64,000 nt of DNA from Apium graveolens (GCF_009905375.1 NC_133653.1:66623414-66687413), one strand, 5' to 3'; shown: positions 47,124 through 57,300, counted from the stretch's first letter. A program made the numbers and translations. The notes: generated by a model not told the origin, from the sequence alone.

Positions 47124-49460
47124 CTAATTATTAGTTTTAAGGACCCAGACTTGCTTGGATCCTTTGGTCTTATTAAGTTTGTTAACATTTGCAGCGGATT
47201 TAGCATCAAAGTTTATGTTAACATTTTTCTTATCAGAATTTACATTATCAGACTTTGAATCAGAATTTATACTAGAAGGAACAATGGAAACTTTCTTCAA
47301 AGAAGGTTTTATTTGATAATAATCATAGTACAGACTATGATATTCCTTACAAGTATAAATGGAATGCCATAAACTACCACAATGAAAACAAGGATTTTGT
47401 GGTTTGTATCTAACAGACTGACTCTTAACTCCTGATTTCGAAGGTAAGGAGTTAATATTCTTATTTTTCCTGCAAAAAGAATCCAGATGGTTAGAACTTC
47501 CACAGTTATGACATGTTTTCCTAGGTGCATCAGGAACAGGTTTATAATCATTGCTTTTATTCACACCTTCCTTTCCATTCCTATTTTTCCTAGGTGATTT
47601 TACCTTGTTTGCATTCTTGACATCTTTCAGCTTATGCTTAAGCTGCTTCTTTGTCATTAAGCCTATGTTTACTTCAGCTGTCTTTTCCTGTTTTAGTTTG
47701 TCAGAAGTTAATTCCTCTTTAACTTCTGATTTCTCATTATCAGACTTTACAGTTACAAACTTAACAGGTTTTAACTTTGGCTTTTGCTTAACAACAGGCT
47801 TAATTTCTTCATTTCCTTTATCATTCTTATTTTCTCCATAACCTAAGCCCTCTTTCCAATTTTCACTACTTAGCAAATTTTGAGTTGTTCTGCCAGAGTT
47901 AGTCCAAGTCCTGATTATTTCTCTTTCCTTTTCTAACTCAGTTTTTAGAGATTCATTCATTTTTAGCACTTCATCCCTAACATAAAAATCATCATCTCTA
48001 TCCTTCTGAGTTTGATGGAATATGACTAACTCTTTTTCTAAGAAATCATTTCTTTTCTTATATGCAAGATTTTCAGAAGTTAATCTTTCACATGTTAAAG
48101 TTTGATCTCTATAGCTAACAAACATGGTTTTAAGATATCTTCTCAACTCATTAATATCATCAGTATGAAAAGCATAAGTAGTCTGAGGTACCTTTGTTTC
48201 AGCAGCTTCAGAACTGCTCTCAGCACTTTCTTTATCAGCATTTGCCATTAATGCATAGTTCTCCTCACTTTCAGAGTCTGAGGTTTCTGTCCAGCTTTTC
48301 TGCTTTGTGACAAGAGCCTTGCCTTTGTCACCCTTTACCTTCTTGCAGTCAGGAGATATGTGGCCTTTCTCACCACAGTTATAGCATTTAACATTGGTGT
48401 AATCTCCTCTGTCAGATTTTCCTCCTCTTCCTTCAGATCTTCTGAAATTCTTCTTATCAGAACTTATGCGTTTCCTGGGAAACTTCTTTCCCTTCCTGAA
48501 CTTTCTGTATGCAATCTTTGTGATTCCTTTCACCATAAGAGCACACAGTTTCATCATCTCCTCATCAGCATCAGTCTCAGGCAAGCTTTCAGAATCTGAG
48601 TCATCATCACTCTCAGAACTTGATGACTCAGTATCAGACTTTATGAAAAGAGCTTTACCCTTGTCTTTCTTTGAGGAAGCTGCTTTGGGGAATTCTTCTT
48701 CAGCCTTAAGAGCAACTGTCCTTGACTTTCCTCCTTTCCTCTTGCTTCTTTGTTCCATCTCCAGCTCGTGTGTCTTGAGCATTCCATAGATTTCGTCAAG
48801 AGTTGTTTCATCAAGATTGTAGTTGTCTCTTATTGTCGTTGCCTTCAAATCCCAGCATTCAGGAAGAGCTAACAGGAACTTAAGGTTTGAATCTTCAAGA
48901 TCATACACTTTATCAACCAATGATAAATCATTCAAAAGTTTGACAAATCTATCATATAAATCATTCAATGACTCATTAGTCTTTGAGTCAAAGTGTTCAT
49001 ACTCTTGAGAGAGTATTGTCTTCCTGTTCTTCTTAATTGTGTCAGTTCCCTGACATCTTGTTTCCAGAGCATCCCATATCTCCTTAGCAGTCTTGCAGTT
49101 GATTACCCTGTTTGACATTACATTGTCAATGGCACTATGCAGTAAGTGTCGTACCTTAGCATCCTTAGCAATTGATGCTATGTCCTCAGCAGTATAATCA
49201 CTCTTCTCCTTTGGTACGGTCGTTGCTGCTTCACCTGCAACTGCAACAGCGAGTTTGGTTGGTTTGTGAGGACCTTCCTTGATTCTATCCAGGTATTCTG
49301 GATCTGTTGCTTCCAGGAACATGGTCATCCTTACCTTCCATATGGGATATTCAGATGGTCTCAGTATGGGGACTCTGATGGTCTCATACCGACTCTGAAT
49401 TTGTGTCTTTGGTGGTTCCTCAGTTGTGGTAGGCTTAGTTGGAGTTTCTGTGTCCGACAT
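47124..49460 (-). CDS. gag: B gag, 778 codons, intact frame
   Basis: This is the nucleocapsid/capsid protein of a SIRE element. The start ATG at 49460 is about 45 nt inside the primer binding site. The N-terminal capsid-like region has SEYPIWKVRMTMFLEATDPE and KEIWDALETRCQGTD. It is followed by a serine/acid-rich region and three CCHC zinc knuckles: CYNCGEKGHISPDC at about residue 357, CHNCGSSNHLDSFC at about 648 and CFHCGSLWHSIYTC at about 690. The frame ends TAG at 47126-47124 and pol continues in the same frame after TAG and a nearby TGA. Gag is unusually long for copia but normal for SIRE. Several B-motif copies fall inside it (48457, 48613). Confidence 0.87.
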   Translation of the reverse strand: MSDTETPTKPTTTEEPPKTQIQSRYETIRVPILRPSEYPIWKVRMTMFLEATDPEYLDRIKEGPHKPTKLAVAVAGEAATTVPKEKSDYTAEDIASIAKDAKVRHLLHSAIDNVMSNRVINCKTAKEIWDALETRCQGTDTIKKNRKTILSQEYEHFDSKTNESLNDLYDRFVKLLNDLSLVDKVYDLEDSNLKFLLALPECWDLKATTIRDNYNLDETTLDEIYGMLKTHELEMEQRSKRKGGKSRTVALKAEEEFPKAASSKKDKGKALFIKSDTESSSSESDDDSDSESLPETDADEEMMKLCALMVKGITKIAYRKFRKGKKFPRKRISSDKKNFRRSEGRGGKSDRGDYTNVKCYNCGEKGHISPDCKKVKGDKGKALVTKQKSWTETSDSESEENYALMANADKESAESSSEAAETKVPQTTYAFHTDDINELRRYLKTMFVSYRDQTLTCERLTSENLAYKKRNDFLEKELVIFHQTQKDRDDDFYVRDEVLKMNESLKTELEKEREIIRTWTNSGRTTQNLLSSENWKEGLGYGENKNDKGNEEIKPVVKQKPKLKPVKFVTVKSDNEKSEVKEELTSDKLKQEKTAEVNIGLMTKKQLKHKLKDVKNANKVKSPRKNRNGKEGVNKSNDYKPVPDAPRKTCHNCGSSNHLDSFCRKNKNINSLPSKSGVKSQSVRYKPQNPCFHCGSLWHSIYTCKEYHSLYYDYYQIKPSLKKVSIVPSSINSDSKSDNVNSDKKNVNINFDAKSAANVNKLNKTKGSKQVWVLKTNN

Positions 49461-49502
49461 GATTGTGTTTGGATCTTTAACTGTATGTAAGTTAACAGAT
49501 AG

Positions 49503-49514
49503 GCTCTGATACCA
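49503..49514 (-). other. B primer binding site (tRNA-Met type)
   Basis: The minus strand reads TGGTATCAGAGC two bases after the LTR end. It fixes the LTR edge at 49517 and the minus orientation. Confidence 0.88.
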
Positions 49515-49516
49515 AT

Positions 49517-50131
49517 TGTTAGGTCACACACACACTGTAGAGGGGTGAATACAGTGTATAGTACACTCAAATCGAACTTAAAGAACTTGAGTAACAGAAA
49601 ACAAACTTTATTGAAACAATAAACTCTGTTACAATATGGAACTGTTACCTCTCAGTGATGAACAAATATCACGAGAGCTGCTAGGGTTATATAGAATAAT
49701 AACTTCGATAATGATAACACTTATAGTGTAAACCCTATGCCTGTGTTTATATACTACACAGTTACAAGATAATCGCTAATTGATATGGAATATAATTCTG
49801 CTTCCTAAAATATATCAATCAGATATCTTCTATTCCAAGTATTCCATTCTTCACAAAATTCCTTCTTCATGCATATCTCTTCTTATGTTTTATCTCTATC
49901 TTCTTTCCTTTAATCAGCTACTGTCCTTATCTGATCGTCCTTCAGCACTTTAAGTTCTGATATCTATCTTCTGATGATTATCTCTTGATAATATAAGTAC
50001 TGATATCCTTAAGTCCTGACTTCCAGTATAAGTACTGATCAACAGTTAAGTACTGATCTATCCTATTCACACAAGATCTGAAAGCTAAACATAAGACATA
50101 TTAGCCATGACATTATCAAATATATCTAACA
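49517..50131 (-). repeat. B 5' LTR, 615 bp
   Basis: On the plus strand it runs from TGTTAGGTCACAC to ATATCTAACA (TGTTAG/CTAACA termini). A minus-strand TATA box (GTATATAAACAC) lies near 49753-49744. The B motif AAGTTCTGA is at 49952, and related AAGTACTGA copies are at 49995, 50030 and 50048. The partner LTR is deleted, so its age cannot be estimated here. Confidence 0.87.
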
Positions 50132-50737
50132 ACTTCCTTGTTTGCACCAGAATGGAAATGCTGCATTTTCTTGATTCCTCCTAGAAGCTGCCACATTCCA
50201 GTTTGTCTCTGTCAACCCATGTACCTCTGTCAGCTTATGAATTGTCACTATCAACTGATATTGAACTAAGCATCCGTTGAAACTTTTATCCGTTGATGAC
50301 TTTATCCGTTTAAGCTTTATCCGTTGATGCATTAGCAGTTGAAGCTTTATCCGTTGAAGCACTCATCCGTTGATGGATGTTATCCGTTGAAGTTTTAGAG
50401 ACATCCGTTGAAGCTTTGTTTCTCATCCGTTGAAGGTCTTTAATATCAGTTGATACTACTTCACTTACAAAATTACAAGGCATGAAATATTTATAATTAG
50501 CCCTCCTATATGCATATTCACTAGTAGTCAACATGACTGATAATTTCCCACAACATCTAAGAATTACAACTTAAATACAGAGAATGAAATGTGCTACAAT
50601 ACTAAACTTATTTCTAAGTAAAGCTACTCCTTCAACGGATAGCCAAAATGGTCTTATCCGTTGAGGCTACAAACACTAGATTTCTACTTAAGTGTTTTCT
50701 TTAACTTATCATCAAACTAATATACATATTCCTAACA
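50132..50737 (-). repeat. A right (5') LTR remnant
   Basis: This is the half of A's LTR that lies beyond the B insertion. It aligns with 13582-14189 and ends CATATTCCTAACA. It has ten exact A-motif copies (50272, 50288, 50319, 50349, 50365, 50382, 50403, 50425, 50632 and 50656). Several motifs that are mutated in the left LTR are intact here, for example 50365 and 50403. Confidence 0.87.
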
Positions 50738-51035
50738 GATTGTTTTAGACAACTTTCCGGGACTGGTTAACAATATCGTAGAGTAAGTGCAGCCGGGTCT
50801 TAGAACACAAAGATAATACGCAAACTAACGCAAACTTGGGGTTCTAAAATGACCATAACTATCTATAGCACACACAAACATTGTGTAAATCAACAAAACA
50901 GGGATCACACAAACGTGGCCTAAAATAACGAGCACACGCAAACGTGACTTAAATAAACTACATTCATAGTTATGAGAGTTAGGTTTCTTGGGTTCTTACA
51001 GGTTAAAGAAATGGAACCTCTCCTTTTAGTACAAA
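50738..51035 (-). other. E1 5' leader remnant
   Basis: This short piece of E1 lies between A and the right LTR of E1. On the minus strand it should hold the primer binding site after the LTR, but TTTGTACTAAAAGGAGAGG is not a site I recognise. Repeats of CAAACGTGGCC-like and GCAAAC words are present. No gene. Confidence 0.6.
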
Positions 51036-51582
51036 TGATAACTCCGGTGTGCGGGGGTGTTCCTTCGACGCGGCGCCTGGATCCTTTTGCGGTTGTATGC
51101 TGTTGTGGGGTTTTTTCAAAACAATACCGGAATGAGGGTTTGAGTCCCACAACGTCTATGGTGTGAGAGTAAAAACTCGCTTTGAGGAAGATGAATATAG
51201 ATAGAAATGTAAGGTGACCGTGTGTGTATATGAGTGTGTATGAGAGTGATTAACCCCGAACCTCTCCACCTTGGGGGTTGGTACCTTTGAATCGTAGTCG
51301 TTATTTCTGGGAGCGGAGGACACCTATCTACGGTGGATGTCTTATACGTATCAGGATGGGAATGGCTGGGGAATTTTCCGAGGATTCTCTGACACGTGCC
51401 CTAATCATTCTCATGATTGATCAATGACAGTTGTCTCTATCACGCGTTTGGACATGTGTCTCACGTGCTCGGGCTCTCAAAGGTTGGGTCGTTGGGAACC
51501 ACTAGTCTGGATTAGGAGTAAGCGGGACTGGATAGCATCAGGAGTCCCGACCCAGTCTTTCTAGGAGCCATATATACAATCA
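51036..51582 (-). repeat. E1 right LTR (5' LTR)
   Basis: This 547-bp copy is shorter than the left LTR because of small deletions, including one near 51265. Both G-boxes are kept (51393-51398 and 51462-51467). It is followed directly by the CTTCC target duplication. Confidence 0.87.
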
Positions 51583-51587
51583 CTTCC
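51583..51587. repeat. Right target-site duplication of E1 (CTTCC)
   Basis: It is identical to 1744-1748 and marks the return to the DNA into which E1 inserted. Confidence 0.85.
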
Positions 51588-51744
51588 TCCATTTTTTATG
51601 GTATAAAACGAATAAAAAATAGTCAAAATAGTATAGATTTGTTCAAAAATAACAGAAATGGTATATCTTAGTTTTTTGATTTTTTCAGTTAGGAACTCCG
51701 CAGGAAATGACGTTCATCAACACAATTTTCCCACCCTGCTAGAG

Positions 51745-51763
51745 ACGCCATTTTAAATGGCGT
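51745..51763. repeat. Perfect 9-bp inverted repeat
   Basis: ACGCCATTT and AAATGGCGT flank a single T. It lies about 50 bp upstream of the TATA box of the putative gene that follows and could be a protein-binding palindrome. Confidence 0.5.
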
Positions 51764-51812
51764 TCGATACTAGAACAAAAAAGCATTTTGTGAGTGAGTG
51801 TCTCTCGAACCC

Positions 51813-51819
51813 TATATAA
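51813..51819 (+). promoter_or_regulatory. TATA box of a putative host gene
   Basis: CCCTATATAACC is followed by a strikingly pyrimidine-rich leader (51823-51945, with CCTCCTCCTCCC), then ATG at 51946. This is a typical plant core promoter arrangement. Confidence 0.5.
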
Positions 51820-52092
51820 CCATATCCTCCTCCTCCCATTCCCAGCCGCCCTTCCCTCTCTAATTTATTTCCTCCCATTCTAGTTCTCCTACATATCCTC
51901 CCCCGTATTCTCCTCCAACTTAATCCCCACTCAAAAACGCATTCCATGTTTAAGGTACTCTACTAACTTCATATTTTTATAATTTGTACGCTAGTTCTTA
52001 CATTTTGATGGATAATTATTATTGTTTAGTTCAATTTTGTCATGTTTAGTGATACGTTAATTATTGTAGTTATTGATAATGAATGATATTTA

Positions 52093-52501
52093 AGAGTAAA
52101 GTTCTATGAAGTCCACCTTTAATTGGAGTCCTCGGAGTTCATATATGTTCTGCAAGTAAAATATAGCTTAAAATATTGCAAAACATATTATTTTTCGACA
52201 AACATCACTATTCTATCAAAAATCTTGTAGATTGCATACATTTTACAAGCAGAACATTGCAAAAATATATATTCTACAAAACATGTTTAGTTTGCAGAAT
52301 ATAAATGTTCATGTTGCAGAACATATTGCAGAACATACATATTGTACCGTAAATATATGAGATTTGCATGATTTTGTTGAAGTTATGCTATTTGTGTAAC
52401 ATGTTTTGCAAAATAACACGTTTTACAATATATTTTATTTGCAGAACGTAGATGGACTCCGAGGACTCCGATAAAAATGTGGACTCCATAGAACTCAGCC
52501 C
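52093..52501. mobile_element. Mutator-like MITE, 409 bp, with 9-bp target duplication
   Basis: TGATATTTA occurs at 52084-52092 and again at 52502-52510. The termini are inverted repeats of about 60 bp: AGTTCTATGGAGTCC-type on the right, against AGTTCTATGAAGTCC on the left, then GGAGTCCTCGGAGT in both, then TTCTGCA. Nine-bp duplications and long terminal inverted repeats fit a non-autonomous Mutator-like element. The inner part is AT-rich, built from GCAGAACAT-like repeats, and has no coding capacity. Confidence 0.85.
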
Positions 52502-52510
52502 TGATATTTA

Positions 52511-52960
52511 ATGTTAGATTTGATATATTAATAGAATAATAGGAAAAATATGATAACGATTGGTTAGTTTCTAATTCAAGTTAAAATATTAGGATAACTA
52601 AAATTTAAAAATATATAATTATGTGTAATATAGGATTCAAAATAATGATATATTTAAAATTTGGTGTAATAAAAAATATTAAAATTAAATTTAGAATAAA
52701 ATATTAGGATAATTAGAAATTAAATATATAAAAATTTATGGAATAATTAGACTTTTGACAATCATTCAATTTTTTTAAGAAAAATTGTGTAATAAAAAAT
52801 ATTAACTTCGACTTTAGATATTTTAAAACTAGTGCAACTAAAAATATTAAGTTTGAATTTAATATTTTTAATATATAAAAATAGGAATATAAAATATGAA
52901 ATATTTAAAATAAAAATTTTATTTTAAGTAATTAAAATTATTTATGTTCATCATTTTAAG
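52511..52960. other. AT-rich DNA, no gene seen
   Basis: Very AT-rich with runs such as AATATTAGGATAATTA-like words repeated. It would be intron sequence if the putative PMD-like gene is real. Confidence 0.5.
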
Positions 52961-53069
52961 GTATTTTACTGTAGATGTTGGGCGGAGACAATATTTTTCA
53001 TCCAGGACCCATTAAAGATTCTATAATGACTCTTGTTCACATAGGTCTTCTTATATAGCACATGGAGAG

Positions 53070-53700
53070 GTATTAATTACATAAATTAGTTCCATTTTGG
53101 TTAGTAGATTAATGTATAATTTTTGGTTTTCCTTAAAACTGATGTACTAAGTCATTGTTATGTGTTGTTCAAACTGAAATTGGCTCATAAGAAGATGATG
53201 CATCTCCTTGAATTTTTTTTTGACGACGATATATATGGAATCATCACCCATCCCCTGTGATCCCACTGAGCATTGTCTCACAACTTAATATTCAGTCCGA
53301 ATCGTAAGTACTATGCCTCATTTAATATTTTCTCCCAACTCGTCGATCCCAAGTTATGGATACTTGAAACTCAATTTTACATTATACTGAGCAGAACTTA
53401 TGTTCATCATTTTATATACAATTATGAGCAGCTCTTTAAATATTGTTCCCAAAGATATGTAACGCATAATTTTGGGATCGGAAGAATAGTTGATATCATC
53501 ACTATTCTAATGATTCTTCCCCGAGAACGTATTCAAATTAATTGCGCTTGCAATTTCCATTAAAATGAAGATTTGGTATTTGAAAAGTATATGATGCTTG
53601 TTAAAGTGAAAGTATTTGAGATGATGCGTGAAATGCATATCAATCAACAGATAATTATCGGAAGATATGGACAGAAGAAAATCTAAATATGTGTTTGAAA
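53070..53700. other. Flank between the PMD-like fragment and T2, no clear gene
   Basis: A 96-codon plus-strand frame (53273-53563) has no recognisable domain. It is not called as a gene. Confidence 0.45.
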
Positions 53701-54316
53701 ATGATGATAATATAATTTTAGGGATAAAACGAAAATTCGAACAAATTCAGATTTTATCATATACTATTGATAGGGATAAATAAGTCCTGATTTTATAATT
53801 AATGGGCTGCTAGGCCCAATAATAATAAAATGTATAATATTCAGACCAGAAAGGTTAAGTCTGACGGATCAGATTAGGCCTGGTGGAATAAAAAAGGCCC
53901 AAAAAGCCCTGATTATTAATTAATTTCGTAATTAATTAATAAGGGAGAAATCAGATGTTGAAAAGAGTCCCGATGAGGATATAAATCCTTAGAGATTAGC
54001 CTCAAGGGGACCTGAAAGGATAAGGAATCAACTTCCTACTTCCTAGGACTCCTAAGTCTATCCTAATTCAGAGGCTTATCCACCAAGCCTCCTATACCAA
54101 GTCCAATTCAAGGACTCCCGCATCTATATAAGGGGCCTCACCCCACAAATCAGAACGACGTTTTTTGACTTGATCCTTGGCAATCAGCAAGATACGTAGG
54201 CATCTTGTTAAGGCAGATTGAGTCACGAAACACAAGAGCAGTCAAATCGAGCCTCGAAGCTCACGTTCCTTAGTATTAGATACAGTAATTACATATAGTA
54301 GTTTTAATCCATAACA
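53700..54316 (+). repeat. T2 5' LTR (left edge uncertain)
   Basis: The inner edge is TAATCCATAACA at 54316, directly before the primer site. The LTR contains a TATA box (54125-54132) and GGCCCAAT-like words. The outer edge is an estimate. Confidence 0.6.
54125..54132 (+). promoter_or_regulatory. T2 LTR TATA box
   Basis: TATATAAG lies in GCATCTATATAAGGGGCC about 227 bp before the gag start. A transcript start near 54155 would give a normal R-U5 leader. Confidence 0.65.
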
Positions 54317-54318
54317 TT

Positions 54319-54336
54319 TGGCGCCGTCTGTGGGAA
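54319..54336 (+). other. T2 primer binding site
   Basis: TGGCGCCGTCTGTGGGAA starts two bases after the LTR end. This sequence is commonly seen directly after the LTR of plant gypsy elements. I do not assign the tRNA with certainty. Confidence 0.75.
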
Positions 54337-54351
54337 TACGCAACAACAACC

Positions 54352-57300
54352 ATGGCGAGAACACGGAGAACAACCAGCACTCTAGAGGAGGGAACACCAT
54401 CAGGGACAACCCAGGTGATTTCATCAACCGTGGAGGTTCCTCCCCATTCAACTTATGCATCTACTCAGGGGGAAGCCCAGACAGGGGCAACTCATCCTCA
54501 GCCACAAGGGACAACTCCCCCGACTGTTCAAGGTACGAATCCTCAAGTTCAACAAATACATATACCTGTGAATTCTCGACCCGTCGGGTATGAATACTCA
54601 ACTATTGTTACTACTAACCCCCCTTATGGGATGCCCCTTCACCCTGAGGTTGGAGGAAGTGGATATGCTGGGCGAAGCGAAGCACGAGGGCGGTCGCCCC
54701 CCTATATACGAGGTTTGGATCCTATCCCTGAGGATCGGGAATTTTCTGGTCCATACACTGAGAGAGACTCCGAATCTTCGGATGATGAAGTGGCCCCGAG
54801 AAGGAGGCGTCCTGGAAAAGAGCCAATGGCCGATGGAAGGCAACGCCCCCAAAGCACCCCAGGGGCGAATCCCCAAGAAGTGCAGGAAAAGATCAGGGCT
54901 CATGAGGCTGAAATCCAAAGGCTGAGACGGGACTTGGAGGCTCACCAAGCCACCAGAACCCACATATCTCCTAGGGGGAGAAATCCTCCTCCCATCATAG
55001 ACCTGGATGGTCCGGTAAGAAGAAGGGCTGCTGTCCCAAGAACTGATCCAAGCAATCTCCTTCCCCTTGGAGATCCTGATGATCCAACTCCACCCTTCAC
55101 AGAAGAAATAATGAATGCCCATATCTCAAGGAAATTCAAGATGCCCACTATCAAAGCCTATGACGGCACGGGAGACCCCGCTAATCATGTTAGGACATTC
55201 TCTAATGCACTGCTGCTGCAACCCGTGAACGATGCTATAAAATGTCGGGCCTTTCCTCAAACCCTGTCGGGTATGGCTCAAAGATGGTACAGTCGCCTAC
55301 CCCCAAATTCTATTGGATCATTCAGAGAATTAAGTCAGGCTTTTATTAAGCAATTCATCAGTGGAAGAGTCCATGAGAAAAGTTCAGCATCTCTTATGAG
55401 TCTTGTGCAGGGAGCTAAGGAATCCTTAAGAGATTACCTGAATCGTTTTACAAAGGAGGCTTTAAAAGTCCCAGACCTTGATGATAAGGTAGCCATGATA
55501 GCACTGCAACAAGGAACTAGGGATGAGTTTTTCAAGATGTCTTTGGCCAAACGACCCCCTGAGAGCATGTTGCAGCTCCAAGAGAGGGCAGGGAAGTATA
55601 TCAAGGTTGAAGAAAGTATGAGGAAGACCGTAGTAAGTAATGAGCCCACTGGAGGCAAGAAACGAAAAACTGATTTGGAGTATATCGCTAAGGATAAATA
55701 TCCTAGAACTGAACAAAACCCTGATTCAACCCCCAAGAAGGGAGGACCTGGGCAAAAGTTCACTGAATACGCTAAGCTGAATGCTCCCAGAAGTCAGATT
55801 TTGATGGAGATTGAGAAAGACAGAGATATTCGCTGGCCTAAGCCCTTGAAGGCTGATCCCGCCAAGCTAGATAAGGGCAAGTATTGCAGGTTTCACAAAG
55901 ATGTTGGCCATGACACCGATGAGTGTAGGCAGTTGAAAGATGAAATTGAGTTTTTGATTCGAAAAGGAAGATTGAACAAGTATACTGGAGATGGAGGAGA
56001 CAGAAATAGTAATGGAAGGAAGAACTTTGAAGATCGTAGGAGGGACCAAGATGATCAGGGGCGGAATCCCCAACCTAGAGGACCAGTTATAAACACCATT
56101 TATGGAGGGCCGAGACCTCGAGGGCCTGTGATAAACACGATCTTTGGAGGTCCAACTGCTGCTGGATTGTCCAAAAATTCCAGAAAGGCATATACTAGAG
56201 AGGTTATGCATATTGTTGGAGAAGCCCCGAAGAGGGCCAGGACAGAAGTGACATTGGCTTTTGATGATTCCGACCTAGAGGGTGTGAAGTTTCCCCATGA
56301 CGACCCGCTGGTCATAACGCCGATAATAGAAAATAGCCCGGTTAAGAGGGTCCTTGTGGATAATGGTGCTTCTGTGGATATCTTGCTCCACGACACCTTT
56401 CTAAGGATGGGGTATAACGACTCCCAGTTGACACCAACCGACATGCCGATATATGGATTTGCTGGAGTAGAATGTCCTGTGGAAGGGATAATTAAATTAC
56501 CAACCACCATAGGTACGGAGCCAAGGCAAGCAACGCAGATGCTGGATTTTGTGGTGGTAAAGGCTAGTTCAACTTATAATGCTATCATGGGGAGAACAGG
56601 GATACATGCCTTCAAGGCAGTCCCCTCTTCCTACCATTCAGTCATGAAGTTTCCCACCCGAAACGGGATTGGAGAAGAGAGGGGAGATCAAAAAATGGCT
56701 AGAAGCTGTTATGTGGCCTCTTTGAGGGCAGATGGAGTCGGGGGGCAGGTTCTTCCTATTGAAGATATGGATGTTCGAGAAAATGATGAGAATAGAGGAA
56801 GGCCAGCAGAAGAATTGGATTCGGTTCCTTTAGATCCCAAGAATCCTGAGAGGATGACTTTCATTGGAGCTACATTAGAGGAGCCCCTTAGAGGGAAGTT
56901 AGTGAAATTTTTGCAAGAAAATAGTGATGTGTTTGCATGGTCAGCAGCTGATATGCCAGGCATAGACCCGGGGTTAATTACCCACAAGTTAAACGTGGAT
57001 CCAAGCCGGAAGACAGTGAAACAAAAGAAAAGAAATTTTGCCCCGGAAAGACAAGAGGCTATAAAGCAGGAAGTGGAAAAGCTCTTAGAGGCTGGTTTCA
57101 TTGAGGAGATTCAATTTCCGGAGTGGTTAGCAAACCCTGTAATGGTGAAGAAGGCTAATGGAAAGTGGAGGATGTGTATAGACTTCACCGATCTGAATGA
57201 TGCATGTCCCAAAGACTGTTTTCCGCTGCCTAGAATTGATACTTTGATTGATGCCACCACTGGACATGAGATGCTGAGTTTCATGGATGGATTTAGCGGA

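Larger units (their letters stand above)
40284..50131 (-). mobile_element. B: SIRE-type Ty1/copia retrotransposon inserted in A's right LTR, 3' end deleted
   Basis: B has one LTR (49517-50131), a tRNA-Met primer site next to it, a long gag, nearly full pol, a small ORF and a 3' ORF cut by the deletion. At 50132 the A LTR resumes with ACTTCCTTG, which corresponds to 13582 in the intact A LTR, so the insertion point is exact. The left target duplication is lost. The coding region is well preserved, with only one frameshift and a few stops, so B is younger than A. Confidence 0.87.
12993..50737 (-). mobile_element. A: SIRE-type Ty1/copia retrotransposon inserted at the E1 gag start, itself split
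   Basis: A's LTR (about 12993-14189) recurs in part at 50132-50737. Both copies end CATATTCCTAACA, and the left one adjoins a polypurine tract. Pol remnants (29050-27433) and a very long ORF after pol mark it as SIRE-like. E1 sequence flanks both sides. The bases next to the ends are CATTG (12988-12992) and GATTG (50738-50742), a 4-of-5 match that I take as a mutated target duplication. Insertions C, D and B lie inside A, and a deletion at 40283/40284 removed A's 5' pol, gag and the left half of its right LTR. Confidence 0.82.
1749..51582 (-). mobile_element. E1: old Tat-lineage Ty3/gypsy retrotransposon, split by nested insertions
   Basis: The two LTRs (1749-2327 and 51036-51582) begin TGATAACTCCG and end in ATCA or ACAATCA. 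They are flanked by the same 5 bp, CTTCC, at 1744-1748 and 51583-51587. The polypurine tract beside the left LTR and the minus-strand gag and pol show that the element reads right to left. Its own parts are 1749-12992 and 50738-51582; everything between is nested insertion. Tat lineage is inferred from the gag and pol similarity to T2 and from the shared antisense gene. The element is decayed: LTR copies differ by many substitutions and indels, and pol is full of stops and frameshifts. Confidence 0.88.
51946..53069 (+). pseudogene. Putative PMD/MAIN-like gene start, spliced and broken
   Basis: Exon 1 would be ATGTTTAAG followed by a donor (GTACTC at about 51955). An acceptor TTTTACTGTAG ends at 52974, and exon 2 opens in phase at 52975 with MLGGDNIFHPGPIKDSIMTL. 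HPGPIxDS resembles the start of plant mobile domain (MAIN-like) proteins. The frame meets a TAG (about 53056) before a donor-like GAG|GTATTA at 53069. The large intron contains a MITE. Downstream sequence to 53570, including a 96-codon frame, shows no clear continuation. It is probably a dead gene or fragment. Confidence 0.35.

Noticed and set aside
54598..55122. A 174-codon minus-strand ORF inside T2 gag-pol, and similar antisense frames to 60111
   Set aside because: These are shadows of the intact gag-pol frame, with no domain of their own.
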